From: Lentzea kentuckyensis
GTDB taxonomy: Bacteria; Actinomycetota; Actinomycetes; Mycobacteriales; Pseudonocardiaceae
Direction of reading: 5' to 3'
Assembly (NCBI RefSeq): GCF_002150765.1
Contig: NZ_MUYM01000032.1
Location: 1-64,000, forward strand
DNA length: 64,000 nt
The position numbers were made by a program, and so were the translations under genes. The notes below the pieces were generated by a model that searched no databases, had not been told where the DNA came from, and worked only from the letters and a program-made list of their open reading frames with translations. Positions 1 through 8,470 of the stretch are shown here, piece after piece (the first letter of the stretch is position 1; every line of letters begins with the position of its first letter).

Positions 1-99
1 CGCGCCGGCCGGCGCGCAACTGCAGGCGTGCGCGGTCCCGGCGGTCGTCAACCCGACGGTGAGAAGTGCGGTCGCGACGAGCCTCGTGCAGCGGTTCAT
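1..99 (-). CDS. N-terminus of a secreted protein (runs off the window)
   Basis: The first 33 codons read as a signal peptide: MNRCTR, then a hydrophobic core (LVATALLTVGLTTAG) and an AHA-type cleavage site. The mature chain would start with Cys-Ser-Cys-Ala-Pro, which recalls the CxCxP start of TIMP/netrin-like modules. The ATG lies at 97-99 on the minus strand and is preceded by a clear AGGGGGA ribosome site. The rest lies outside the window, so no function is assigned. The N-terminal Cys could also be lipidated, but I see no clean lipobox. Confidence 0.6.
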   Translation of the reverse strand, partial: MNRCTRLVATALLTVGLTTAGTAHACSCAPAGA

Positions 100-132
100 G
101 GTCGTTCCCCCTGTTTCAACCCCCCTGCGATG

Positions 133-726
133 CTAGGGAGACGGGGTCCGCGCGGCGAGAGGTTGCACCGCTGAGCGGCACAGGAAGAATCCGGCGACAG
201 CTCCAGCCAGCAGCGCCGGCCCGTGAATGTCCGTGAACACGCACAGCACCACAGCACCGCCGAGCAGCACCACAGCGGCCACCCGGTGCCGCCGCATACG
301 CGCGACCAACACGTAGACGGCCACCGCGCCGACCGGCCCGCAGAACGCCACCGACACACCCCCGGAGTACGGCTGCCACAACTCCCCGATGCTGTGCCCC
401 GCAAGAGCCCCGGCCGCCAGCAACACCACCATCCGCCAGGTGCCGAACGCCCGCTCGACGAAAGCCCCCGCAACCGCGGCCGTCGCCCCCAGCGTGATCA
501 CGGAAAACCACGAATCCGGCTGAACCAGAACCGGCGAAATCAACCGCCACACCTGGCCGTCCAGCAACGCTTGCGGGTCCCGCCGAACCGCCAGGAACAA
601 TCCATCGGCCCCCAGGTGGTACAAAACGGTGCACACCGTCCAAGCAGCAAGAATGATGATCGTTGCAATCGGCACGCGAGTTCGCACGCCGGGCAGAGGC
701 GGGAGAACGGCGGTATTTTCCGACAT
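133..726 (-). CDS. Rhomboid-like intramembrane protease family protein
   Basis: About 197 residues with roughly six hydrophobic segments. The rhomboid signature is recognisable: a QVWRL...P element after the first loop, a GVSVAFCG segment in the place of the catalytic GxSx motif, and a His in the last membrane segment (DIHGPALLAG), which would complete a Ser-His dyad. Rhomboids cleave membrane proteins inside the bilayer; the substrate here is unknown. I use the ATG at 726; a TTG at 747 would add seven residues, and neither has a strong ribosome site. It stands alone between a secreted protein and the divergent abiE promoter. The active-site spacing was judged by eye, so it could be an inactive pseudoprotease. 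Confidence 0.65.
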   Translation of the reverse strand: MSENTAVLPPLPGVRTRVPIATIIILAAWTVCTVLYHLGADGLFLAVRRDPQALLDGQVWRLISPVLVQPDSWFSVITLGATAAVAGAFVERAFGTWRMVVLLAAGALAGHSIGELWQPYSGGVSVAFCGPVGAVAVYVLVARMRRHRVAAVVLLGGAVVLCVFTDIHGPALLAGAVAGFFLCRSAVQPLAARTPSP

Positions 727-875
727 GCCGCGATCATAAGTTCGCAAACCACACGGCGGCCCCGGTTGGCAAATGTCGTCTGCTTCCTCCGCATATGTCA
801 GGATCGCGCTGTTGCTCGGTATGTTGCTGGACCGGCAAGCTGCTTGATGAAATGACTAGTCTCATCATCACCTGA

Positions 876-936
876 TGCAGCGTTTGCTACACCTAGGCTG
901 TAGCGAACGCTACAACGAGGTGTAGCGTTCGCTACA
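876..936 (+). promoter_or_regulatory. Three tandem operator palindromes of the abiE operon
   Basis: Three copies of a 14-16 bp palindrome lie directly before the antitoxin gene: an imperfect one at 876-891 (TGCAGCGTTTGCTACA), a perfect one at 899-914 (TGTAGCGAACGCTACA) and a perfect one at 921-936 (TGTAGCGTTCGCTACA). Their centres are 23 and 22 bp apart, about two helical turns, so a protein could bind all three on one face of the helix. The last copy ends on the A of the ATG start codon, so repression would block transcript start and possibly translation. AbiEi antitoxins are known to repress their own promoter through inverted repeats, which fits. Confidence 0.8.
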
Positions 937-1778
937 TGGAACGCGTCGAGGCTCTTCGGGTCGTGGGCGACATCGCCGCTGACCAGTGGGGCCTGTTCAC
1001 GACCAAACAGGCAGAAGCCGCGGGAGTGAACCGCACGACTCTGACGAGACTGGCCTCTGCGGGGCTTGTCGACCACATGGCGCGCGGCGTCCACCTCGTC
1101 GTCGCAGCGGGAGCGCCGAGCCATGTCGAGGAGAAGGCTGCATGGCTTCGTCTCGCTCCGTCTCGTCGAGCATGGGAACGAGCCCCCACCGACGAGGACA
1201 ACGGGGTGTTCTCGCATCGCACCGCTTGCGTCCTGCACGGCCTTGGCGACATCCCTGCGCCACGAGTCGAAATCACCGTGCCACGGCGACGTACCACCCG
1301 AATCTCCGGGATATGGCTCCACCGCGGTGATCTGTCACAGGACGAGGTCACCGCGACCAACGACGGTCTGCCGGTGACCACTGTCGAACGCACCATCAAG
1401 GACCTGCTCGTTGCTCACGTCGATGGCGGCCACGTGGGCGGCGTGCTCAACGACGCGCTGCGTCGCCAACTAGTGGATCAGCAACGTCTTCTGGCGCTGC
1501 TCGGGAAGCACGCAACGGCATACGGGATCGACGTGAACGACGGGCTCCGCCTGCTCCTGCATCTGCTGCGCCAGGCAGGAGCAGACGCCGCGTTCCTCAG
1601 CCGATCAGCAGTGACCGAGCATGCTGACACCAGGCTTGAAACAACCTCGGCCGCTCACGCGATCGCCGCACAGCTTGCGGGGCTCGACCTGGCGCAGCTG
1701 AAGAAGTTGCGAGCAGCCGTGAACGCGGCAATCGACGAACCGGGCAAGAACAACCCCGAGCCGGAGCCTGAGCAGTGA
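936..1778 (+). CDS. AbiEi-type antitoxin / transcriptional autoregulator
   Basis: A 280-residue protein. Residues 1-60 form a winged-helix DNA-binding domain (start of ORF through GLFTTKQAEAAGVNRTTLTRLASAGLVDHMARGVH), followed by the usual AbiEi core with FSHRTACVLHGLGD, a basic EITVPRRR stretch, and LPVTTVERTIKDLL, which is typical of AbiEi_1/AbiEi_4 antitoxins. The C-terminal part (about 215-270) is helical and Leu/Ala-rich. It pairs with the toxin gene through a GTGA overlap. Family role: antitoxin of a type IV system that counters a nucleotidyltransferase toxin and represses the operon. The three palindromes upstream, the last touching its ATG, support autoregulation. No room is left for a ribosome site outside the operator, so the mRNA may be nearly leaderless. 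Confidence 0.85.
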   Translation: MERVEALRVVGDIAADQWGLFTTKQAEAAGVNRTTLTRLASAGLVDHMARGVHLVVAAGAPSHVEEKAAWLRLAPSRRAWERAPTDEDNGVFSHRTACVLHGLGDIPAPRVEITVPRRRTTRISGIWLHRGDLSQDEVTATNDGLPVTTVERTIKDLLVAHVDGGHVGGVLNDALRRQLVDQQRLLALLGKHATAYGIDVNDGLRLLLHLLRQAGADAAFLSRSAVTEHADTRLETTSAAHAIAAQLAGLDLAQLKKLRAAVNAAIDEPGKNNPEPEPEQ

Positions 1779-2362
1779 GCTACGCATCGCCCCAAGCACT
1801 GAGCCGCGCCCTTCGGGATCGCGCCAAACGCGAGGCCGCGAACGGGGGCACACGTGCTGGCGATCTGCTCAACAGGTTCTACTTCGAGCGACTCCTCGCC
1901 AGGGTCTTCCACCACGATCCTGACGGTTGGCTGCTCAAAGGCGGTCAAGCGATGCTCGTGCGCTACCGCGATGTCCGCCACAGCCGAGACATCGATCTGT
2001 GTCGCCGACACGCCACCGATTTGAACGAGGCAGTGGCGGCAATCCGCGCTGCCGCGTCCGTCGATCTGGGCGACTTCGTTCGGTACGACTACCGAGGACG
2101 TACCGAGATGACGGAGAACCGTCCGACCACGCGCGTCTCGTTCAACATCCTGGTAGGCCCGAGGACGGAGGGCACCGTCAGTGTTGATCTGGTCGTTCAC
2201 ATCGGCCACGAACGCGAAGCCGGCACTCTTGATGCCCTAACGGCATATCGGACGCTGGCGCAGGCCACCGAACTCATGGCCCGGTTCCTCAACCCGGTGC
2301 TGATGGCACCGGACCCAGGTCGGTGGATTGCCGACGAGCTGCGATGGAGCCCGAGCACGTGA
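1775..2362 (+). CDS. AbiEii-type nucleotidyltransferase toxin, apparently internally deleted
   Basis: 195 residues, whereas AbiEii proteins usually have about 270-300. The N-terminal catalytic motif is intact: LLKGGQAMLVRY, then RHSRDIDL around residues 49-73, the GG...R..DhD arrangement of the nucleotidyltransferase fold. The VSFNILVG and VSVDLVVHIG strands follow (about 118-143). The usual middle section is missing, and the chain passes almost at once to a family-like C-terminus (ARFLNPVLM... W...LRW). I infer an in-frame loss of about 80-100 residues. It is translated from a GTG that overlaps the antitoxin stop. It may be an inactive remnant or a minimal variant; the toxin activity is doubtful. 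Confidence 0.7.
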   Translation: MSYASPQALSRALRDRAKREAANGGTRAGDLLNRFYFERLLARVFHHDPDGWLLKGGQAMLVRYRDVRHSRDIDLCRRHATDLNEAVAAIRAAASVDLGDFVRYDYRGRTEMTENRPTTRVSFNILVGPRTEGTVSVDLVVHIGHEREAGTLDALTAYRTLAQATELMARFLNPVLMAPDPGRWIADELRWSPST

Positions 2363-2406
2363 GCTCAGCAGGCGGCAGCCGCCCGGTTCGTGGCACCATC
2401 CCCCGC

Positions 2407-2976
2407 ATGAACCGCAAGTTGTGCCTTGCCCAGAACCCCGACGCGGACGCGTTGCTGGCGCAGGACATGTTCGCCCTGCTGACTGGCATGTTGCTGGACC
2501 AGCAGATCCCGATGGAGAAGGCGTTCTCCGGCCCCAAGGTCCTCGCCGACCGCATGGACGGCCTGGACGTGCACCGCATCGCCGAGGCCGACCCGGAGGC
2601 CTTCGCCACGATCATGGCCACCCCGCCCGCCGTGCACCGGTTCCCCGGCAGCATGGCCAAGCGGGTGCAGGCGTTGTCGCAGTTCGTCGTCGAGCAGTAC
2701 GACGGGGACGTCACGCGGATCTGGGCCGACGGCGACGGGGCCGCGGTGTTCAAGCGGCTCAGGGCGTTGCCGGGGTTCGGGGACCAGAAGGCCAAGATCT
2801 TCCTCGCCCTTTTGGGCAAGCAGTTCGACGTTCGGCCCGAGGGCTGGCGGGAGGCCGCCGGGCACTACGGCGAGCAGGGAAGCCGACGTAGCGTGGCCGA
2901 TGTGACCGACCAGAAGTCGTTGCTCGAGGTGCGCGACTTCAAGAAGGCAGCCAAGGCCGCGGCCAAGGCGAAGTAG
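2407..2976 (+). CDS. HhH-GPD-type base-excision DNA repair protein
   Basis: 189 residues from the ATG at 2407; a longer frame exists but adds a non-conserved N-terminus. The protein reads like the short actinobacterial HhH-GPD family: MFALLTGMLLDQQIPMEKAF near the start, FPGSMAKRVQAL in the middle, and the helix-hairpin-helix LPGFGDQKAKIFLALLGKQF around 117-136, then EGWREAAG and a Lys/Ala-rich tail. Members resemble DNA glycosylases of the endonuclease III superfamily, but I see no iron-sulfur cluster cysteines. The catalytic Asp expected after the hairpin is not obvious (FDVRPEGW holds a candidate). It follows the abiE pair by 44 bases and may be read through from it. Confidence 0.85.
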   Translation: MNRKLCLAQNPDADALLAQDMFALLTGMLLDQQIPMEKAFSGPKVLADRMDGLDVHRIAEADPEAFATIMATPPAVHRFPGSMAKRVQALSQFVVEQYDGDVTRIWADGDGAAVFKRLRALPGFGDQKAKIFLALLGKQFDVRPEGWREAAGHYGEQGSRRSVADVTDQKSLLEVRDFKKAAKAAAKAK

Positions 2977-3064
2977 CACGAACTGTTCATCGTCTGGTGC
3001 ACTGGACGTCCGCCGCCAGCCCGAACGAGGCGTGATCCTGCCTCGGGAGAGAAGGGGCGTTTCG

Positions 3065-3991
3065 TTGCGCATCAAGGCGATTGGCGTGTTCACCGTCCTC
3101 GTACTGGGTCTGGCCTGCACGCCTGCGGAGGCGGCGACGTCGTGGCCGGGCGACTCCGCCACGAAGTACGCGGACGGGGCGAACGTCTTCGGCAAGAACC
3201 TGAGCGGGTTGTCGTTCGAGAGCCCGGACGTCGTGTGGGCGGTCAAGAACTCGCCCTCGACGCTGTACCGGCTCGTGCCGAGCGGTGGCACCTGGAAGGT
3301 CGACCAGAAGCGGTCGCTCGCCTTCGCGAACGGGCAGGGTGATCCCGATGCCGAAGGGGTCGTGAGCACGCCGGACGGGCTCTTCGTCGCGGTCGAGCGC
3401 GACAACGACGACGGCGACGTGAGCGCGCCGATGATCCTCAAGTACGGCAGCGGGGGCGCCGCGGCCGGCGAGTGGGAGCTCGGTGGCATGCCGGAGGTCG
3501 ATCCCAACGACGGGCCCGAGGCGATCTCGTGGGTGCCGGACTCGTTCCTCACGCGGAACGGTTTCAAGGACGACAGCGGCAGGACCTACAACCCCGCGGA
3601 CTACCCCGGCCACGGCAGCGGGTTGTTCTTCGTCGGGCTGGAGGCCACCGGTGAGGTGTACGTGTACGCCTTGCAGGGCTCGAACGCCACGTTGCTGAGC
3701 AAGTTCGCGAGCGGTCAGAGCCAGGTGATGGACCTGGAGTTCGACGGCGCCAAGCTGTGGGCCCTCTGCGACAACAACTGCGGCGGGCGGACGACGACGC
3801 TCGCCATCAGCAGCGGCAGGTTCAGGGTCACGGCGACGTACAACCGGCCGTCGACACTGCCGAACGTGAACCTCGAAGGTTTCGCGATCTCGCCGAGCTG
3901 CGTCAACGGCAAGAAGGTCGTGTTGTGGTCGGACGACGACAACACCAGCAGCCACGCACTCAGGAGTGGTTCGCTGAACTGCACCGTCTAG
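3065..3991 (+). CDS. Secreted protein of unknown function, beta-propeller/phytase-like
   Basis: About 308 residues, starting at a TTG that sits seven bases after GAGAAGGGG; the alternative GTG at 3032 would add 11 residues in front of a good signal peptide. Signal peptide MRIKAIGVFTVLVLGLACTPAEA is followed by ATSW. The mature protein has repeated strand patterns with acidic loops (DPDAEGVV, ERDNDDGD, DPNDGPEAIS, MDLEFDGAKLWALCDNN, LEGFAISP), reminiscent of esterase-like phytase or SdiA-regulated propeller families in which Glu/Asp bind calcium. A Cys pair near DNNC and SPSC could form a disulfide. Exported; substrate not known. It lies directly before a Ser/Thr kinase gene, perhaps by chance. 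Confidence 0.7.
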   Translation: MRIKAIGVFTVLVLGLACTPAEAATSWPGDSATKYADGANVFGKNLSGLSFESPDVVWAVKNSPSTLYRLVPSGGTWKVDQKRSLAFANGQGDPDAEGVVSTPDGLFVAVERDNDDGDVSAPMILKYGSGGAAAGEWELGGMPEVDPNDGPEAISWVPDSFLTRNGFKDDSGRTYNPADYPGHGSGLFFVGLEATGEVYVYALQGSNATLLSKFASGQSQVMDLEFDGAKLWALCDNNCGGRTTTLAISSGRFRVTATYNRPSTLPNVNLEGFAISPSCVNGKKVVLWSDDDNTSSHALRSGSLNCTV

Positions 3992-4016
3992 CACGGAATT
4001 GTCGGGGTGCGGAACT

Positions 4017-5405
4017 ATGCTGCCGCGCGTGACCGCACCCCGCATTCCCGGCCTGTCCGACCTGAGACCGTTGGGCGCGGGCGGGTTCGCCACCGTCTAC
4101 CGCGCCCATCAGGCGCAGCTCGGCCGCGACGTCGCGGTGAAGATCGACAATCGGGTGCTCGTCGACGAGCGCGACAGACGAAGGTTCCTCCGCGAGGCGC
4201 ACGCGGCCGCCAAGTTGTCCGGGCATCCGCACGTCGTCGGGGTGCACGACGCGAACATCACCGCCCAGGGCACGCCGTACATGGTCATGGAACTGTGCAC
4301 GGGCGGGTCGCTCGCCGACCAGCTCGATCGGCAAGGCCCGCTGCACCCCGAGCAGGTGCGCGACCTGGGCAGCAAGCTGGCGGACGCGCTGGCCGCGGCA
4401 CATCAGGAAGGCGTGCTGCACCGGGACATCAAGCCCGGCAACATCCTCGTCGACCGCTACGGCACGCCGAAGCTGGCCGACTTCGGGCTCGCGGCGCTGC
4501 TGGACGCGCAGGGCGGCAGCACGGTCACGCGGGACGCCCTGAGCCCCAGCTACGCGCCGCCGGAAGCGTTCGCGATGGCCGAGCCCACGCCGCAGGCCGA
4601 CGTGTACTCGCTCGCGGCGACGCTCTACACGTTGCTCGCCGGCAAGCCGCCGCGTCCGGTGCCGTGGCCGATCACGTCGTTCGACCAGCTCGGCGAGGTC
4701 CTGCGCCGGCCGGTTCCCGCTGTCGACGGGGTGCCGCCGGCGCTGCACGACACGCTGGCGCGGGCCCTGCACCCGGACGCCAACCTGCGCACGCCGAGTG
4801 CGGCGCAGCTGCGTGACGAGCTGCGTGACCCGATGCGGCAGCCCACCGTGCCGGTCACTCCCCCGCCCAGGCGCAAGCCGTGGCCGTTGGTCGCCGCGGC
4901 TGCCGGGCTCGTCGTCGTGGTCGTCGCCGGCGTGCTCACGTGGAACTTCTTCAACAAGGAACAGGCGACCGCCCAAGGTGCCGGGCCGGCGACGACGCAG
5001 CCGGGCGGCGCCGAGGACATCCCGCCGTTCCTCAAGAAGTGCGACGCCGGGTTCTGCATCGACCAGTCGACCTGCTTCCGCGGCATCGTGAGCATCGGCG
5101 GTCAGGCCGCCACCGCGCGGAAAGTCGGCAGTTGCGCCACGGACCACTACTGGGAGGCGTTCGGCGGAGGCTGGCTGTCCGGGGAGATCCCGGATGTCGA
5201 CTCCGACGAGTTGCTGGCGTCGACCGAGGTGAAGAACGTCTGCACGCCCGCGGTGATGAAGGCGAACACGCGGCCGACCGTCGACACGACCGGGTGGGAG
5301 ATCACGGCGGTCGGGTTCAAGGACGGCACCCGCAACTACTTCCTCTGCCTGGCCTCCCAGCCGGAGGTGGGCGAGGTCGTGACCAGTGCGTTCGGGTCGC
5401 GTTAA
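4017..5405 (+). CDS. Membrane Ser/Thr protein kinase with cysteine-containing extracellular domain
   Basis: About 462 residues. The kinase domain has the Gly loop GAGGFATVYRA, the lysine in VAVKID, the catalytic loop HRDIKPGNIL (near 135), and the DFGL metal site. An activation segment ending SYAPPEAF replaces the usual APE with PPE. A single membrane segment (about 285-305, PLVAAAAGLVVVVVAGVLTW) leads to an outside domain of about 135 residues with several cysteines (KKCDAGFCIDQSTC, GSCATDHYWEAF, NVC, FLCLAS). The C...H.WEAFGG pattern resembles the septum-formation domain family. Start ATG at 4017 or GTG at 4029; no clear ribosome site. It probably senses an envelope signal and phosphorylates cytosolic proteins. 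Confidence 0.85.
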   Translation: MLPRVTAPRIPGLSDLRPLGAGGFATVYRAHQAQLGRDVAVKIDNRVLVDERDRRRFLREAHAAAKLSGHPHVVGVHDANITAQGTPYMVMELCTGGSLADQLDRQGPLHPEQVRDLGSKLADALAAAHQEGVLHRDIKPGNILVDRYGTPKLADFGLAALLDAQGGSTVTRDALSPSYAPPEAFAMAEPTPQADVYSLAATLYTLLAGKPPRPVPWPITSFDQLGEVLRRPVPAVDGVPPALHDTLARALHPDANLRTPSAAQLRDELRDPMRQPTVPVTPPPRRKPWPLVAAAAGLVVVVVAGVLTWNFFNKEQATAQGAGPATTQPGGAEDIPPFLKKCDAGFCIDQSTCFRGIVSIGGQAATARKVGSCATDHYWEAFGGGWLSGEIPDVDSDELLASTEVKNVCTPAVMKANTRPTVDTTGWEITAVGFKDGTRNYFLCLASQPEVGEVVTSAFGSR

Positions 5406-5438
5406 ATCCACTTGCGACGGTCACTAACGTAGACCGAC

Positions 5439-6224
5439 GTGCGTGTCCACGCCGATTTGATCATTGCTGGATTCCGAAGGTATTCGACCTACCGACAAGC
5501 GATGCTGGCCGGAATGACCACGAACGTGGTCTTCGGCCTGCTGCGACTAGCCGTCATCTCCGCCGCGGTCACGGCGGCGAACGGCTCGATCGCGGACTAC
5601 GACATCGCTGCCACCAACACGTACGTCTGGATCGGGCAGGGGCTGCTCGGGTTTGTCCTGCTGTGGGGCAACAACGAGCTCGCCGAGCGCGTGCGATCCG
5701 GTGACGTCGTCGTCGATCTGTATCGGCCATGGCATCTGCAGGGCGCGCTGCTCGCCCAGGACGTCGGGCGCGGCGGTTTCGCGTTGATGACCAGGCTGGC
5801 GCCGCCGATGGTGTTCGGCATGCTGCTGTTCCCCTTCCAGTTCCCCGGCAACCCGGTCAGGTGGCCGCTCTTCCTGCTCAGCGCGGTCATCGCGCTCGTC
5901 ATCAGCTTCGGGGTGCGGTTCCTGGTGGAGCTCAGCGCGTTCTGGCTGCTCGACAACCGCGGGGTGTACGGGTTCTGGAACGTCACGTCCGGCCTGCTCT
6001 GCGGGCTGACGGTGCCGATCTCGTTCTTCCCCGAGTGGGCTCGGGACCTGCTGTGGACAACGCCGTTCCCGGCGTTGCTGCAGGCGCCGATCGACGTGTT
6101 CCTCGGACACGGCAACGTGGCGAAACTCCTGCTGTACCAACTGTTCTGGGCCGCGGTCGTACTCGCGATCGGGCATCTCGCGCTGCAGCGAGCGGTGCGC
6201 AAGGTGGTGGTTCAGGGTGGCTGA
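5439..6224 (+). CDS. ABC-2-type export permease, subunit 1
   Basis: 261 residues with about six membrane segments and the hallmark pattern of the paired permeases in COG4587/COG3694-type exporters: an amphipathic start (FRRYSTYRQAMLAGM), LLWGNNELAERVRSGDVVVDLYRPWHLQG around 75-105, and a late FFPEWARDLLWTTPFPALLQAPIDVFLG. The next permease gene overlaps its end by 8 bases and the ATPase follows, so the three are co-translated. Together they should form a heterodimeric membrane channel driven by the ATPase. The exported substrate cannot be read from sequence. Starts at a GTG at 5439. Confidence 0.85.
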   Translation: MRVHADLIIAGFRRYSTYRQAMLAGMTTNVVFGLLRLAVISAAVTAANGSIADYDIAATNTYVWIGQGLLGFVLLWGNNELAERVRSGDVVVDLYRPWHLQGALLAQDVGRGGFALMTRLAPPMVFGMLLFPFQFPGNPVRWPLFLLSAVIALVISFGVRFLVELSAFWLLDNRGVYGFWNVTSGLLCGLTVPISFFPEWARDLLWTTPFPALLQAPIDVFLGHGNVAKLLLYQLFWAAVVLAIGHLALQRAVRKVVVQGG

Positions 6225-7014
6225 CGTCATCTACCCCAGGCTCATCGGCGCGAAGATCAGAAGTCAGCTGGTCTACCGGGCCTCGTTCGCGGTGGACTTC
6301 GTGTCGCAGGTGATGGCGCAGTCCTACGAGCTGATCGTCATCCTGGTGCTGTTCAGCCAGGTCAACGCGCTCGGTGGATTCACCAAGAACGAAGTGCTGC
6401 TGATGTACGCGTTCGCGGGCGCCGCGTTCGGAGTCGCGGACCTGTTCGCCGGGCAGCTCGACAACCTGCCGACCTACATCCGCACCGGCACCTTCGACGT
6501 GCTGCTGATGCGGCCGCTCGGTACGTTGCCGCAGATCATGGTGTCCGACATCCGGCTGCGGAGGATCGGGCGGATCACCGGCGCGCTCGCCGTCATGGCC
6601 TACGCGTTGTCGCACGTCGCGGTCGACTGGACGCCGGCGAAGGTCCTGCTGACGATCCTGACGCCGATGGCGGGCGCGGTCATCTACGGCGCGGTCTGGG
6701 TCGTGGCGTGCTCGATCTGCTTCTGGATCGTCGAGGGACGCGAGTTCGCCAACGCGGTCACCTACGGCAGCAACGCCTTCACGTCGTACCCGATCAACGT
6801 CTACTCCGCGCCGCTGCGCTGGGTGATGGCGTTCATCGTGCCGGGGGCGTTCGTCGCGTACTACCCGAGCCTCGCGCTGCTCGGGAAGGAAGATCCGCTC
6901 GGCCTGCCGGGCTGGGTCGGCTGGACATCACCGCTCGTCGCGGCCCTGGCGGCAACCGTCGCCGGGCTGGTGTGGCGGTTCGCGGTCAGGCACTACCGGG
7001 GAACGGGATCATGA
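6217..7014 (+). CDS. ABC-2-type export permease, subunit 2
   Basis: 265 residues, about six membrane segments, weakly related to the preceding gene. Diagnostic stretches are LIGAKIRSQLVYRASFAVDF near the N-terminus, LYAGQ-like LFAGQLDNLPTYIRTGTFDVLLMRPLGTLPQ (80-110), SICFWIVEG, and the late YPINVYSAPLRWVMAFIVPGAFVAYYP. The same FDVLLMRPL element is found in paired exporter permeases, where it probably contacts the ATPase. GTG start inside the end of the upstream gene; its stop overlaps the ATPase start as ATGA. Partner of the upstream permease. Confidence 0.85.
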   Translation: MADVIYPRLIGAKIRSQLVYRASFAVDFVSQVMAQSYELIVILVLFSQVNALGGFTKNEVLLMYAFAGAAFGVADLFAGQLDNLPTYIRTGTFDVLLMRPLGTLPQIMVSDIRLRRIGRITGALAVMAYALSHVAVDWTPAKVLLTILTPMAGAVIYGAVWVVACSICFWIVEGREFANAVTYGSNAFTSYPINVYSAPLRWVMAFIVPGAFVAYYPSLALLGKEDPLGLPGWVGWTSPLVAALAATVAGLVWRFAVRHYRGTGS

Positions 7015-7982
7015 TCGAGGTCAGGGAGCTCCGCAGGGAGTTCAAGGTCGCCACGTCGAAAGGCCTGCGGCGCAACTACAAGACCGTCACGGCGGTCGAC
7101 GGCGTCACGTTCGGCGTCGAGGCGGGAGAGGCCGTCGGGTACGTCGGACCGAACGGTGCCGGCAAGTCCACGACGATCAAGATGCTGACCGGGATCCTGG
7201 TGCCGACCAGTGGTCACATCCAGGTCAGCGGCCTGGATCCGGCGAAGCAACGGCGCGATCTGGCGAAGCGCATCGGCGTGGTGTTCGGCCAGCGCAGTCA
7301 GCTCTGGTGGGACCTCCCGCTCGAGGACAGCTTCGACCTGCTCAGGTCCATCTACCGCGTGTCCGCGCAGGACTACCGGACGCGGCTCGACGAGTGCGTC
7401 GAACTCCTTGGCCTGCAAGAGCTTCTGATCACCCCGGTGCGGCAGCTCTCACTGGGGCAACGGATGCGCGGCGAGATCACCGCCGCCCTCCTGCACGCAC
7501 CCGAACTGCTGGTGCTCGACGAACCGACCATCGGCCTGGACCTGGAGTCGAAGGAACGCCTCAGGGAGTTCCTGGCGGACATCAACACCCGCCGCGGCAC
7601 CACGCTCCTGCTCACCACGCACGACCTGGACGACATCGAACGGCTCTGCCCGCGGCTGATGGTGATCGACCACGGCCGGGTGCTCGCCGATGGCCCGCTG
7701 GCGGAACTGCGCGCCGAGGTCACCCCGGAACGCGAGCTCGTCATCGACCTGCGGGAACCCGGTCCAGCGCCGAACGTCCCAGGAGTAACGGCGGTGCGCA
7801 GCGAGGCCAACGGATTGCGACACCACCTCACGTTCAGGAGAGCGGAGACGACGGCGGCCCAGTTGATCACCCAGGTGGTGCGGCAGGTGGAGGTCCACGA
7901 CCTCGCCGTCGTGGAGCCGGAAATCGACGACGTCATCCGCAAGCTGTACCAGCGCCAGGTCGATCAAGAAGCTCATCGGTAG
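7011..7982 (+). CDS. ABC exporter ATP-binding protein
   Basis: 323 residues from an ATG that overlaps the upstream stop. Walker A GPNGAGKSTTIKML, a Q-loop region with RSQLWWDLPLEDSF, the signature LSLGQRMRGEI, Walker B LLVLDEPTIGLDL and the switch His in LLTTHDLDD are all present. An N-terminal REFKVATSKGLRRNYKTVTAVDGV extension is typical of the COG4586-like exporter ATPases (for example NatA-like). The last 90 residues form an accessory domain that ends in a helical tail (DDVIRKLYQRQVDQEAHR). It energises the two permeases encoded immediately upstream. Confidence 0.9.
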   Translation: MIEVRELRREFKVATSKGLRRNYKTVTAVDGVTFGVEAGEAVGYVGPNGAGKSTTIKMLTGILVPTSGHIQVSGLDPAKQRRDLAKRIGVVFGQRSQLWWDLPLEDSFDLLRSIYRVSAQDYRTRLDECVELLGLQELLITPVRQLSLGQRMRGEITAALLHAPELLVLDEPTIGLDLESKERLREFLADINTRRGTTLLLTTHDLDDIERLCPRLMVIDHGRVLADGPLAELRAEVTPERELVIDLREPGPAPNVPGVTAVRSEANGLRHHLTFRRAETTAAQLITQVVRQVEVHDLAVVEPEIDDVIRKLYQRQVDQEAHR

Positions 7983-8027
7983 AGTCGTAACCAACACAAA
8001 CGGACACATCGGGCACAAGGAGAGCGA

Positions 8028-8375
8028 ATGCGCGTAATTGGACCGCTTGCCGCGGCTGTCATCGCGTTGGGCAGCCTGACGGCTTGCGACACGATCCAGG
8101 GCGTCAGCGACACCGCGGACAAGGTGAAGCTGTGCGCCGACGCGATCTCGCTGGTGGGCTTCTCGCCGGACATGAGCGACCCGCAGAAGGCGCTGGAGGA
8201 CACCCAGGCGAAGGCGAAGGAGCTCGAGACCCTCGCGAACTCCGCGCCGGACGAGCAGGTGAAGAAGGCTCTCGAGGAAGCGGCCAACGGCATGCAGAAC
8301 GTGGGCTCCGCCGCGGACTGGGTGCAGAAGAAGGCCGACCTCGTCGCGAAGGTCTCCTCAGCCTGCGGCGGATGA
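8028..8375 (+). CDS. Small predicted lipoprotein
   Basis: 115 residues. The signal peptide MRVIGPLAAAVIALGSLTAC ends in a lipobox (LTAC, Cys20), so the mature protein should be lipid-anchored. The rest is polar and helical with a heptad-like DTQAKAKELETLANSA segment and a C-terminal WVQKKADLVAKVSSAC; the two remaining cysteines (near 36 and 113) could pair. Good AAGGAGA ribosome site. It lies 45 bases after the exporter ATPase and may belong to that operon or have its own promoter. No known family recognised. Confidence 0.75.
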   Translation: MRVIGPLAAAVIALGSLTACDTIQGVSDTADKVKLCADAISLVGFSPDMSDPQKALEDTQAKAKELETLANSAPDEQVKKALEEAANGMQNVGSAADWVQKKADLVAKVSSACGG

Positions 8376-8470
8376 GCACTTGAGCCCTGTTGCGCACCTC
8401 CGGCGTCGGCCTACGCTTTAACGCGTTCATCGCCAAGCCTCACGCCGCACACCGGAGGTGTTGCAGCATC

